This document shows positions 1 through 10,000 of a stretch of DNA of 64,000 bases, piece by piece. The stretch covers positions 21,498,349 through 21,562,348 of the forward strand of contig NC_092651.1 in assembly GCF_032118995.1 (NCBI RefSeq), written 5' to 3'. Below the pieces are notes generated by a model, which saw nothing but the letters and a program-made list of their open reading frames with translations, was not told the origin of the DNA and made no database searches. Position numbers and translations under genes: made by a program. The stretch comes from Asterias amurensis (Eukaryota > Echinodermata > Asteroidea > Forcipulatida > Asteriidae). Position 1 is the first letter of the stretch. Each line of letters starts with the position of its first letter.

Positions 1-129
1 ACATCTTGCAGGAAATACTGTATGTTACAGCGCCAGGAGCGTCACTGAGTGACGGACATGTGCACTATACAAGAAGCCACAATTATTACTATTAGTACCC
101 ATACCCTTGGATGTAGAGAAGTAATTCTA

Positions 130-240
130 TTTAAGTGTCGTGATCAAGGACACAAGTGTCATGAATGGGATTTGAACCCACAACCTCGATGACTTAGCCA
201 CCAGTGCTCGAGTTCCATGCATGAAACCGCTGTCACGACA
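130..240 (-). repeat. tRNA-derived SINE fragment (family E)
   Basis: In antisense it carries the same tRNA-like head as the better copy at 38772 (GTGTCGTGGCCGAGCGG type) and a B-box-like GGTTTGAACCC equivalent near 165-180. It lies in the USP38 intron. Confidence 0.5.
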
Positions 241-267
241 TGCCAGTTTCCTTGAGTTTGAGGTTAC

Positions 268-1767
268 CTTGTGGAAAGCTTCTGGTGAATGCTGGAAGCT
301 AAGCAGCATGTGCGTCAAAACTGGCAAGGCACTATCCCTGATGACTGGGAAACATAACCTCACAAACACCTGCAGAAAAATTATAATGTAATTTAAGAAT
401 GATTTAAAAGCGATCAACAAATTGTGAGGAAAACACGCAAAATTCTTGGTCCATTTTCAAAACATGTCAATCTGAAATCGGTGTCCATTAATGGGTGACA
501 GCACATTCTCTGTCTGTTTGTGGTTACATGCTGTAAACTGGTGGTTGGCAAGGTTGTGTGCTTTTATTAGTTTAGCAGAAATGTGCTTGAGCCAAAGGTA
601 TGGTCATATCAAATTGGTCGAGAGGATTTTACAGGGTGTGTGTACATGATTCATATTTAAGTTGAATTGTTGCGTCACTAATCTACCAAGAAGAACTACC
701 AGCAAGTCGGTGTGCCTTTTGCTTTGTGAATCAAAAAACTTTGCTCTTGTAGTTTCTGCCAGCTTAAATATCTGCAAACAAATTTTATAAAATTGGGCCC
801 CAGTAGTACAGAATTATACTGAAAGAACTCTGTTTACCTTGTTGACACAAGCAACAGTCACATTAATCAGAATGCTGAACTTCTGTGCCAGGGCTAGATT
901 CTTCAAAAATGAAACGATCCATTTGTCGATGTTCTGAACTCTTGGCCATGACAGCCACTCGATCATTCTAGTCAGCGCAGTGGTCATTCTCTCATCCACG
1001 ATGGACATATCAGAAGCTGCATTCTTGGTTACCATAGCGATAAGTTCCACGGGAACATGCTGTACGAGTGCACCTAGGGCGACTGATGGAGGATGAATTT
1101 CTCCTGAAGGTAAGGTTGAGATAATGTTAAAGACGGCTGCGAGTGACGGGATAACAGTCGTTATATTCTCATGCCAGACATGATGTAACAGACCACCAAC
1201 GTGAATGACCCCCTCCAAGTTGTGTTTCATGATAGCTTCAGTAGGAGCGACTTGCATGGCACCAATGTTTTCAATGACGGCGATGCAAAGTAGTCCGACA
1301 GCAGTTCCTTTAGGTAGACATTCCGGAAACGCCAAGAGAAGATGACTGACTTCAACTACCGTGGCAAGATCAGTGTGTTTCTTAAGTAGCGTCACAACTT
1401 GCATCTGTACTATCTTAGCGGCTGTTGCCCTATTTTGAAGCATCTTCATTCCCTCATGGATGAATCGAACTGTTCGACTCGGATGCGGAGTCTCGGAGCT
1501 GAGGATCCCAACAAGAAATCTGCGGTTGAAGAATTCTTCAAATATGGTTTGATTGTGTTTAGCCCATGCATGAAATAGCTGACGACCCATGTCTTGTAAG
1601 AAAGTGGACTCATCTTCTGTTATCCAATGAGATGAGATATCAAGGAGGGCAGTCACTAGTTCTTCTGGAGGAGCTTTATTTGCTGAATTGATGACTCTTT
1701 CTATAATCGCTCTCTTGACCCCTTCAGGATGAGTTGAGGCAGCAATTCCTAGAAGAATCTTATCCAT
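268..1767 (-). CDS. USP38: Ubiquitin carboxyl-terminal hydrolase 38, N-terminal part (partial)
   Basis: USP38 is a cysteine deubiquitinase. Only the N-terminal, non-catalytic helical-repeat part lies here; the USP catalytic domain is off the left edge. Two coding exons are visible on the minus strand: 1767-838 (310 codons, phase 0, donor AAG/GTAAAC) and 369-268 (34 codons, acceptor TTTTCTGCAG, donor AAG/GTAACC). The protein opens MDKILLGIAASTHP, aligning to the human start MDKILEG. It keeps the conserved WLSWP block near residue 287, and the second exon encodes HMLLSFQHSPEAFH, which is identical to human. The start is the first Met of the exon, with a likely UTR acceptor at about 1801. The gene is divergent from OTUD4. 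Identification is firm; later exons are not in the window. Confidence 0.95.
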
Positions 1768-2466
1768 CTTTGAAAGTGAAGGCCGCTTTGGGTTGATAGT
1801 TCTTTAATAAATAAAAAAACAAAGCCAAGGTTAAAACATTCCACAATATATAGTTAATTATAATATTTGTGATTAAGAAGAGTTTCATCTTTTATGTCAC
1901 AATTAATTTGGGCCACAACACAAGGTCTGATGTGCTATGATTTGAAACATTGTAAGGTTGACTAACTATTAGTAAGTAGACTATAAACTACTCAATTGCT
2001 ACAGTACCTCCATGCTCGAAGTAGAATAGAAGATGGGACTAAAATTGTCAGTAGACAAACATTAACAAGTTCTTATCTGACCAAGGTATTTTCCCAATTT
2101 CTTTAATCTACCCAATGGCCTTGGACTTCCCGCTAAAAAAATTGTACAGTGCATAAAATGATAAAGGTCCATAAAACAATTCTACACAAGATTTTGACTA
2201 GATAGATACCATAAAATGGCGTTACTGGACTGTGATATCAAGTAAATGTCTGTCAATTTTCTTTTGAAGAAAAAGATGCTGGATTTTGATCCCAAAACCA
2301 AAGGGATATGAAGTGGAGTGCCAAATATATCATGTTTTGTTCTATTTTATTATCACAATTTGTTTGGGGATAGCTTTTGTATTAGGAAATATCTGTTTTA
2401 AAAATGTACATCTTTTTGTTGTTGATTTCCAAATTAATACAGCCTAATCTGTATTTATAATGTTAA

Positions 2467-2984
2467 AGACAGTGGACCTTATTGGTAATTGTCAAAGACC
2501 AGTCTTCTCACTTGGTGTATCTCAACATATGCATAAAATAACAAACCTGTGAAAATTTGAGCTCAATCGGCAGGGAAGTTGCGAGATATTAATGAAACAA
2601 AAAAAACCTTGGATAACTTTCCGTATGGCGCCACCACTTTTTCACTCATTTTTACAAAAAGGGATATCTCATTGAGGTAAATTAGATACTATATTATTTC
2701 ATATCGAATGAAAAAGTGGTGGCGCCATACGGAAACTTTTCCAAAACCTTGTCACATGAAGTTGTGTGCGTTTAGATGCTTGATTTCGAGACCTCAAATT
2801 CTAAACTTGAGGTCCCCAAATCAAATTCGTGGAAAGTTACTTCTTTCTCGAAAACTATGTCACTTCAGAGGGAGCCGTTTCTCACAATGTTTTATACCAT
2901 CAACCTCTCCCCATTACTCATCACCAAGTGACTTTTATGCTAATAATTATTTTGAGTAATATATACCAATAGTGTCCACTGCCT
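2467..2984. mobile_element. TTAA-flanked MITE (family A), interrupted by a second MITE
   Basis: Ends are AGACAGTGGACCTTATTGG and its near inverse at 2963-2984 (...AGTGTCCACTGCCT), flanked by TTAA at 2463-2466 and 2985-2988. The TTAA target fits a piggyBac-like transposase source. Family A elsewhere in the window is about 380-400 bp; this copy is longer because a 132-bp family B element is inserted at 2611-2742. Confidence 0.85.
2611..2742. mobile_element. hAT-like MITE (family B) nested in a family A MITE
   Basis: Terminal inverted repeats read GGATAACTTTCCGTATGGCG and, inverted, GGAAAAGTTTCCGTATGGCG. The insertion is bracketed by a perfect 8-bp duplication AAAACCTT (2603-2610 and 2743-2750), the size typical of hAT transposases. 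No coding capacity. Confidence 0.9.
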
Positions 2985-3434
2985 TTAAAACAACTTAATT
3001 TTAATTGACCAAATTTATGTAGTAATATTTAAGAACCACTATTAGCACTAATTTAAAAAGTAAAAAATATAGTTTAATTATGAAATTGAAAAACTTAATT
3101 ATTAATCAAATAAATCAATCAATGACACTGCAAAATTTTTGATGTCATGAGATTTCAATAAGTGATTACGTGAAGTAAAACATGACGCCTTTTTTCTTTT
3201 CAAAGAATAAAGTAATTATAAATGCTAGTCATGATCACGCTAACAAACGCATACAACGTAAATAACTGAACTCCCTCCTCCAATATGATACTGTATGATC
3301 TGAAGTGAACGACATTGCCATTGGCATGATCATTATATTGTTGAATTGATGACTTGACTGTGCAAACAAAGCAGAGAGACAAAAAATATCAAACATAAAT
3401 ACACCTAAATCATTCAAAGAAAAGAAAACTTTAC

Positions 3435-3560
3435 CTTATTTCGGTGGGCAATGACTACGTATATCTCTTTTAAAAAACAACTTAGATTGGTAAAATTAAA
3501 ACCATAATGCACGGAAATCCGAGAGCGACGACATTTTAGAGAAGATTCCCTTTAATACTT
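3435..3560 (-). promoter_or_regulatory. USP38: Probable USP38 5' UTR exon and promoter region
   Basis: On the minus strand a strong splice donor (AATAAG/GTAAAG) lies at 3435/3434. A matching acceptor sits just upstream of the USP38 start codon (TTATTAAAG, exon resuming near 1801). This suggests a non-coding first exon ending at 3435, with transcription starting within the more CpG-bearing stretch at about 3500-3600. The transcription start itself cannot be seen, and the right boundary given is a guess. Confidence 0.45.
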
Positions 3561-3875
3561 TATGTAGCTCTTGAGGGCGCTACTGCTAAAGGCTCCGCAT
3601 AAAACAAAAAATTATGCAGGAGGGCGGGGGAAGCGGGGGAAGTGGGGGCGATAACAATCGAAAACCATTTTTTTCACAAACAATGATTTTTTATTTATTT
3701 ATTTGTTCATTCCTATAAACAACAATACAGTAGGGGCATACTACTACAGTAAACGTCAGAATTACGAAAAACAAAGGAATGTGAGATACAACACAAACGG
3801 CAGGAGCGACTGCCGCCAAAAGGCGAACTCAAACAGTAGCCTTAAAAAAAGTAAAGTAAAAAAGAAAAATTATGG

Positions 3876-3957
3876 CGTAGTCGGCAGGATTCGAACCTGC
3901 GCGGGGAGACCCCAATAGATTTCTAGTCTATCGCCTTAACCGCTCGGCCACGACTAC
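3876..3957 (-). tRNA. tRNA-Ser (AGA)
   Basis: An 82-nt gene on the minus strand beginning GTAGTCGTGGCCGAGCGG (box A) and ending in GGTTCGAATCC (box B) followed by TGCCGACTACG. The anticodon loop reads CTAGAAA with anticodon AGA. The 7-bp acceptor stem (GTAGTCG/CGACTAC) is complete, and a long variable arm (type II) is present, as expected for serine. Downstream on the minus strand a run of five Ts (3864-3868 complement) is a plausible Pol III stop. It looks functional. Confidence 0.95.
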
Positions 3958-5127
3958 TCATGCGTAATGTACATGCATTTGATCATCAGTGCGTAATAAT
4001 ATCCCTAACACCGCGCGCCACGTATACATACACCTGTGTCATAATCTGTCCAGAGATTCCGCCTCCATATTTTTTTTATGGGAAATTACGTATAGGCTGA
4101 AGGAGGATGTTTCAAAAGAGGGCGCTACCAGAGGTAGTTTGTACACACTTTGCCGTATTGGGGACAGAATTTAGCTGGTGCGCAACTTTTTTTCTTTCTG
4201 TTCATCAATTATTGCCACTGTCTTACTCGTAGTGCTTTTCAATGGGGAACATTTTTGAGGATGGCAATTTCACTACAGGGGAAAATGTGGCCAGTGCTTA
4301 CCACACCAAGCCTCATCACTGGGAAAGCTGCACTCGAACCCACAGTGTGAGTTTGAGTTGTGATGACTGATCTAGACTTATCTTAGCAACAGGCAGGTTT
4401 CTCGCAAGAAACAATTGGAAACTCAGTAAATGGTGAAAACAAAAACCAGTTTCCAGTTATCATACGATTTCAATTTGGCCTATTTCAGAACAGTGTACGC
4501 ACTCAGGGCACTCACATTTGGCGATTGTCAAAGACTACGCTACTTCGGGCAGAGGAAGCTGTTTCTCACACTTTTTACTATCAACAACCCTCATTGCTCG
4601 TTGCCAAGGAAGTTTTTATGCTAACAATTATTTTGAACAATTACCAATAGTGTCCATCCCCAATCCACCATTAAATACATAAACTGACAAACCTGTAGAA
4701 AATTGAGATCGATCGGCCATCTGGTCTGGGACACGAGAAATTTGTGAAAACCCGAACACATTACTTTTGCATGGCATCGATGAGTAAATCGCTCACTGAG
4801 CGATAAACTCCAAACAGGAAGTTAGCTTTACTTATTTCTCATCAAATAACACAGACAGAAACTGTAATGTAATAGTTTTATGTACATTAATTTGTACATC
4901 TGTGATCTATTGACGAGTTTGTTCGTACCAATTCTGTAATTTTCCTTTAATTACTGAACCACTTTTAAGCCTAATTAGGCCCCTGCATGTAAAAAAGAAA
5001 AAAAAAATCATTAAGAAATTTGGTGTAATCAAAACGACAGTGTTTCTTCTGTTATGGTACATTCTGTTTTCCCTGTTTCCTTACAAACACCATTCCAAGC
5101 AGACAAAAATTGTAAAAATGTACCTTT
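3958..5127. other. Intergenic stretch between tRNA-Ser and tRNA-Trp
   Basis: No gene seen. It holds a degraded family A MITE remnant at about 4503-4660 (internally deleted, still ending ACCAATAGTGTCCA). The rest is unrecognised AT-rich sequence. Confidence 0.5.
4503..4660. mobile_element. Degraded family A MITE
   Basis: It retains GATTGTCAAAGACTA near the left end, the internal GTTTCTCACA segment, and the right end CAATTACCAATAGTGTCCA. Most of the middle is missing. Confidence 0.55.
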
Positions 5128-5199
5128 TGACCCCGACGTGATTCGAACACGCAGCCTTCTGATCTGGAGTCAGACGCGCTACCATTGCGCCACGGAGCC
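5128..5199 (-). tRNA. tRNA-Trp (CCA)
   Basis: A 72-nt cloverleaf. Acceptor GGCTCCG pairs with CGGGGTC (one G-T and one T-G pair). Box A is GGCGCAATGGTAGCG, the anticodon loop is CTCCAGA with CCA, and box B is GTTCGAATC. A T5 run about 15 nt downstream is a plausible Pol III terminator. It looks functional. Confidence 0.93.
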
Positions 5200-5603
5200 A
5201 CAATTAGTGAAAGTGATTTTATAAACGTTTTTATATCTGACTTCATTTCACTGTGGACCTTGCAGATGAATACACCAGCCGATTATTGTGTGTAGTGATG
5301 ATGAAATGTTGCCATGGAAACCGATGGCCAACACAGAAAACACCAACCTCATTACTTGCTATAAATACCTGTTGTAAATGACTCGCATTATAATATGAAA
5401 TCATATGGGAAACAAGAATATTGTTTTTTAGACTATAGGTTTAGTCCCTGTTTTGTTCATGAAAAAAAATATGTGCAGTAATTTAACTTGTACAAAAATT
5501 ACCAAACAATTTCAAAATGTTGTATTCACTGAGCCTTCTTACATATTTATTGACATTTCGTATGCTTTTTGTGTGGAAAAATACCATGCAAGGGAAATTT
5601 GAA

Positions 5604-5668
5604 CCCATTAACGTGATTCGAATTTAAACACCATCTTCTGCAGTGTGACAAAGAGTCAGATGCGCCAA
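5604..5668 (-). pseudogene. Degenerate tRNA-Trp copy
   Basis: Retains the T-arm block ACGTGATTCGAA and the CAGATGCGCCA segment of tRNA-Trp, but the anticodon arm is disrupted. It is the most decayed upstream member of the tRNA-Trp array. Confidence 0.6.
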
Positions 5669-5734
5669 GAGTCTGTAGAATTTTTTTACAGGCATAAAAA
5701 CCACAAGGAAAAACCACAATTAAAAAATGATGAT

Positions 5735-5809
5735 TGATCTCGACGTGATTCCTCGAACACGCAACCTTCTGATCTGGAGTCAGACGCGCTACCATTGCGC
5801 CAAGGGATC
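5735..5809 (-). pseudogene. tRNA-Trp (CCA) copy with disrupted T arm and acceptor
   Basis: 75 nt. The D arm and anticodon arm (CTCCAGA) match the functional gene. A 3-nt insertion widens the T loop (TTCGAGGAATC), and the acceptor stem has mismatches. It is probably a pseudogene. Confidence 0.75.
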
Positions 5810-5881
5810 AATGAATACAAAATTGAACTTTTTCACAATAAGATTCTGTTGGTTTTCTAACTAAAATTAATAATAATTTAT

Positions 5882-5953
5882 TGATCCTGACGTGATTCGA
5901 ACACGCAACCTTCTGATCTGGAGTCAGACGCGCTACCATTGCGCCACAGGATC
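5882..5953 (-). tRNA. tRNA-Trp (CCA), second intact copy
   Basis: 72 nt with a perfect 7-bp acceptor stem (GATCCTG/CAGGATC), anticodon CCA, and intact A and B boxes. Its acceptor sequence differs entirely from the 5128-5199 gene but is re-paired, so this copy may still fold and function. The downstream Pol III stop is not obvious. Confidence 0.8.
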
Positions 5954-6031
5954 AATGAAAACCCAATTTAAATTTTTTCAAAAACGGATTCTGTTGATTG
6001 CTATTAACTAAAGTTAATAATAATAATTGAT

Positions 6032-6098
6032 TGATCCGGACGTGATCCGAACACGCAACCTTCTGATCTGGAGTCAGACGCGCTACCATTGCGGGATC
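6032..6098 (-). pseudogene. tRNA-Trp copy lacking part of the acceptor/D arm
   Basis: About 5 nt are missing between the acceptor stem and the D arm. The T loop reads TTCGGATC. The anticodon CCA is retained. Probably non-functional. Confidence 0.75.
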
Positions 6099-6163
6099 AA
6101 TGAAAACCAAATTTCATCTTTTTCAAAGATTCTGTTGATTGTTAACTAAAGTTAGTTATAAAT

Positions 6164-6220
6164 TGATCCCGACGTGATTTTAACACGCAATATAAGACGT
6201 GCTAGCATTGCGACGGGATC
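6164..6220 (-). pseudogene. Remnant tRNA-Trp copy
   Basis: Only the acceptor-flanking block, part of the T arm and part of the D arm remain; the anticodon arm is gone. It is the last unit of the array. Confidence 0.65.
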
Positions 6221-6479
6221 AAGTCTTCTCGATTGAAGACAGAGAATGAAAAGCGGGGAAAAGTTTCCCGCCCCGCCCGTCAATCAAAAAAAAGTGTAGT
6301 AATAATAGTGGAGGTTCACTGTTACGTTTATTACTAATTCTACATAGAGAGCAAGGAGAACTTTATGTCGGACAATTCCGTAGACGAGTTATTCAATTAA
6401 TTGCCCCCCCCCCCCAAAAAAAAAGGGGGTGACGAAGATGTGAAATGCGAACAGAGATTGAGGCTTTTATTTACAGTGG

Positions 6480-7082
6480 ACAATGGCTAGTGTTTTCGTG
6501 AACTTCGGCACGTCCAATCTCACGCCCCAAGCAAACCGTCTGTGGCCGAGGATAAATCCGAAATCGTAGAGTTGTGAAATCTGTCAGTCCCCCCGCCCCA
6601 GAAATGGTAAAGCTACTCATTCCCGGAAGTTGTGTACAAAGCAAGTCATCATTTACAAGCTTTTAACTGATAAAACAATGTTTTGGCCGTTGTTATTGGT
6701 GATTATTAATTTTACTAGAAACGTCAAGCCAGTAGAAGAGCGAACTAATTGTACTCAATGCGTCAATGGTCATCAGTGGCCGAAGTCTAAATGTATGTTA
6801 GCCAATCAGAAACCGTTTCCCAAAAGAAGAGCACGTGCAAAAGTGAATCTGTAAACATCGTCCGTGAAACGCGTGCTTCAAAACCACACACACGCATATT
6901 GCGTATTACAAAAAAATGGCGACAGTTTAGTCATACAGAAAGCAAAAGCTGTCAGCATTTAGTTAATTTGCTCACCCTTTTCGTTGCTACGTGATTATTG
7001 TTTTCTGCATATTTTAATTTGTGGGCAACCCAACATAGGGCAGTCACATGAGGTCCTTTTGTTGGGTAATTTACTTGTCACA
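6480..7082 (+). promoter_or_regulatory. OTUD4: OTUD4 upstream region and 5' UTR
   Basis: The sequence becomes less AT-rich and gains CpGs from about 6480 to 6920. Upstream in-frame Mets exist, but the start at 7083 (ACAATGC, A at -3) gives an N-terminus that aligns with the family. A transcription start could not be placed. Confidence 0.4.
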
Positions 7083-10000
7083 ATGCGTCGGTTCCAGAGA
7101 ATTATTGAGCCGATAGACGACTATTTGTCTTCAGTTGGTTTGTACAGAAAAGTCACCGCGAAGGATGGCTCCTGCCTTTTCCGTGCAGTTGCAGAACAGG
7201 TGAGAAATATTTTGCATACGTCTAGGTCGGAAACGTGATAAGTATTTGGTATTTTAAATTGTGCTTGTGTTTGTATATGAACATAAGTATTCAAAAGTCA
7301 GTATAATTGAAACTGGCAACAACCGTGAATGTATGGATGGAATGGAGAAGTCTAGAAAAAGTTGAAGAACTGGAATTTGGGGGAGGGAGGAAGGGGCGGG
7401 GCTTCTTGGTAGTGGATGGTCTGAGTCTGGGCTGGGACAGTGTGGCAAGTACACAGATCCCTGCCTCATTTGTTTGGGTGTGGAGGAATTGACCTGGGAA
7501 AAATTTCCGTATGGCGCCATCACTTTTCCATTCCATATGAAATAATATAGTATCTAATTTACCTCAAAAACGAGATATCCCTTTTTGAAAAAATGAGTGA
7601 AAAGGTCACAGTTGGTGGCGCCATACGGAAAGTTATCCATTGGCCTGCCCTCCTAAACAGATTCTATGACAATATTTCTGTTCAATAATTGGGGTAACTT
7701 TCCGTATCACGCCACCACTTTTTCACTAATTTTTACAAAAAGGGATATCTCATTGAGTCGAGGTAGATACTATAATTATATTATTTAATTTCGAATGAAA
7801 AAGTGGTGGCGCCATACGGAAACTTTTCCAATAATTATAAATATATAATATTTTATGATGTAATTTTGCCTATATATGTCAACTTAAATTGAATGTTTTT
7901 AATAAATCATTAGTAGTGTAACTAATAATAATAATAATAATTTTTTACTTATTTATGTGTTATTTTGCTTGGACTTGGTTGGTTTGTATCTTTCAGAATA
8001 TTGAAAAAGTTTCCGTATCCTGCCACCTCTTATTTCTTCGTAGTATGAAACAAAATAGTATCTAATTTACCTAAATGGGATACATTTTTTTTTTTTTAAA
8101 TGGGTTAAGGTGGTGGCAGGATAAAAAAGTTGTAAATATAAAAATACTACCCACAAAGACAAGTGTTTCATGTCACATGCTTTGTATTTACCATCCCCTC
8201 CCTGCTGATTTTAGGATAGGCTTTGGTAAAATTGAGGGGGGAGGGGTGTTGAATTTCACAGGGACAAAATTTATTGAATGACTTGGTCCATCAACATAAG
8301 TAAAGTCAACTAATTTTGTTTGTCTCAGGCTCTGATAAGCTTTGACATACATTTATTTTGTCATAAAAAATATCTCCTAAAATCTAAATTAATGCCATTT
8401 TTAAGTTAGAGTTGAATAATGTCAACTACTTCTTAACATTCTAAACAAGTTACAACTTTAATTTAAATTCCTCAGACTAGGGACAGTTGCTATGTGAAAT
8501 GGTTCCTTCAAGGCAAGTTTTTGCAAATTTACAAATTTTATGTAGAGGCGATGACGAGATGTTGCGACACAATGGTCATTGGCTTTGCCAATGTTTGTTT
8601 TGCTATACTGTAATTTGAGCGGTCACTTGTGACCAATTAAGTCATTGTACCAGACATTATTAAAATAATCTGCCATTGGCTTAGGCTTAACCGAAATATG
8701 GACTTTGACTACATTTGCTAAGGTTATTGCTAAGGACATCCTATACTTCCATGAGTCGGTCCAGCTCTATCCAAATTAGTGGCTATGGCTACAACTGTTG
8801 CTAAGGGTGTTGTTAATGACGCCCTATACTTCAATGCGATGGTTCAGCCCTATCCACTTAGTGTTTTGTTTAGGATGCTTATACTTCAGAGCATGTTGAC
8901 ACAGGGTCCAGCCATAGCCATATAGCTGTAGCCGCCAATTCAGACACGGCCTTAATTGTGTAATATTTTATCTTTCTACCTTTTAAGGTGTTCCACACTC
9001 AAGCTCTTCACTTCAAAGTGCGAGAAGCCTGTATCCAGTACATGGAAAACAACAAAGATCGCTTTGCTCCGGTAAGCCTGAAGAGTCAATCAACTGAAGA
9101 GGGCAATGAACTACATTGGTCGAGATAGCAATGCTCTTCAATGTATGGGTGTTGAAAGCGTGTTACCGATAACTTCAGTCAAAATGGCGCAAAGTCTGAG
9201 TTCATATTGTGTCTTCCAATGACAATTTAGGATTTTTTGAAGTGACTGTGATGGGAGTCAAACCTCTCCTACAGTTCAAGAAACAAAATAGTTCATCTAA
9301 ACTTGTTTGGAAAAGTATACCTTGATCGGTCCCTCAGAATTTTCTTTGGTGGCAGTACTAGTTGGTATCAAGTTGCTGGGGTCCAGTGATTAGACTGTAG
9401 GACTTGCAATCCCAAGGTTGTGGGTTCGGATCCTACCAAGCTAACCACTGATTTCACAATGACTACTACAAGTCTTGTTGTCTACTTACTGAATGACAAT
9501 ATTTTTACTGTTATATACTCAAAATCATAGACGTTAAGCCAATGTTTGTATGAGAGAGATTACGAGTCTTACGAGTTACCACCGGATTGCTTCTAGCATA
9601 ACAATTCATGAACTCAGATTTCTCCATTTGGATGGTTATGATTCTTTTAATTCCAGTTTGTTGAGGGACCTTTTGATCATCACCTCTACAAGCTGAAAAA
9701 CCCAAAGGTAAAAATGATTCATTACATTATGGTGATTGACAGCAGGAGTGGCATACCTGACCAGGGCATGAAATTTTCTTCCTTGATAAGAACAGGATTA
9801 CCATTCAAATTTCCACGTGATTTTCAGGCTAAAGCAAACAAAAGCTGGATACCAGTAACAAGCAATTTCATAGCAGCTCTATGAAATTGGGCCCTGGCCA
9901 GCTACGGGTCCGTTATTCTGACTCTTGCATCAAAACCAACTTGACCTGCATTCATTTCCTCCTCTGTGCCTTGACTCACTTACTCCTTAACACTGATACA

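Larger units (their letters stand above)
1801..3434. other. USP38 first intron
   Basis: AT-rich intron between the inferred UTR exon and the first coding exon. It contains the TTAA-flanked MITE at 2467-2984 with an 8-bp-flanked MITE nested in it. I saw nothing else recognisable. Confidence 0.5.
5735..6230. repeat. Tandem array of about 145-bp tRNA-Trp units
   Basis: Four consecutive units each consist of a tRNA-Trp-like sequence plus an AT-rich spacer. The spacers are homologous (each has GATTCTGTTG then AACTAAAATTAATAA or a variant). The 5' ends of successive tRNA copies are 144, 145 and 122 bp apart. The whole unit, not only the tRNA, was duplicated. Confidence 0.8.
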
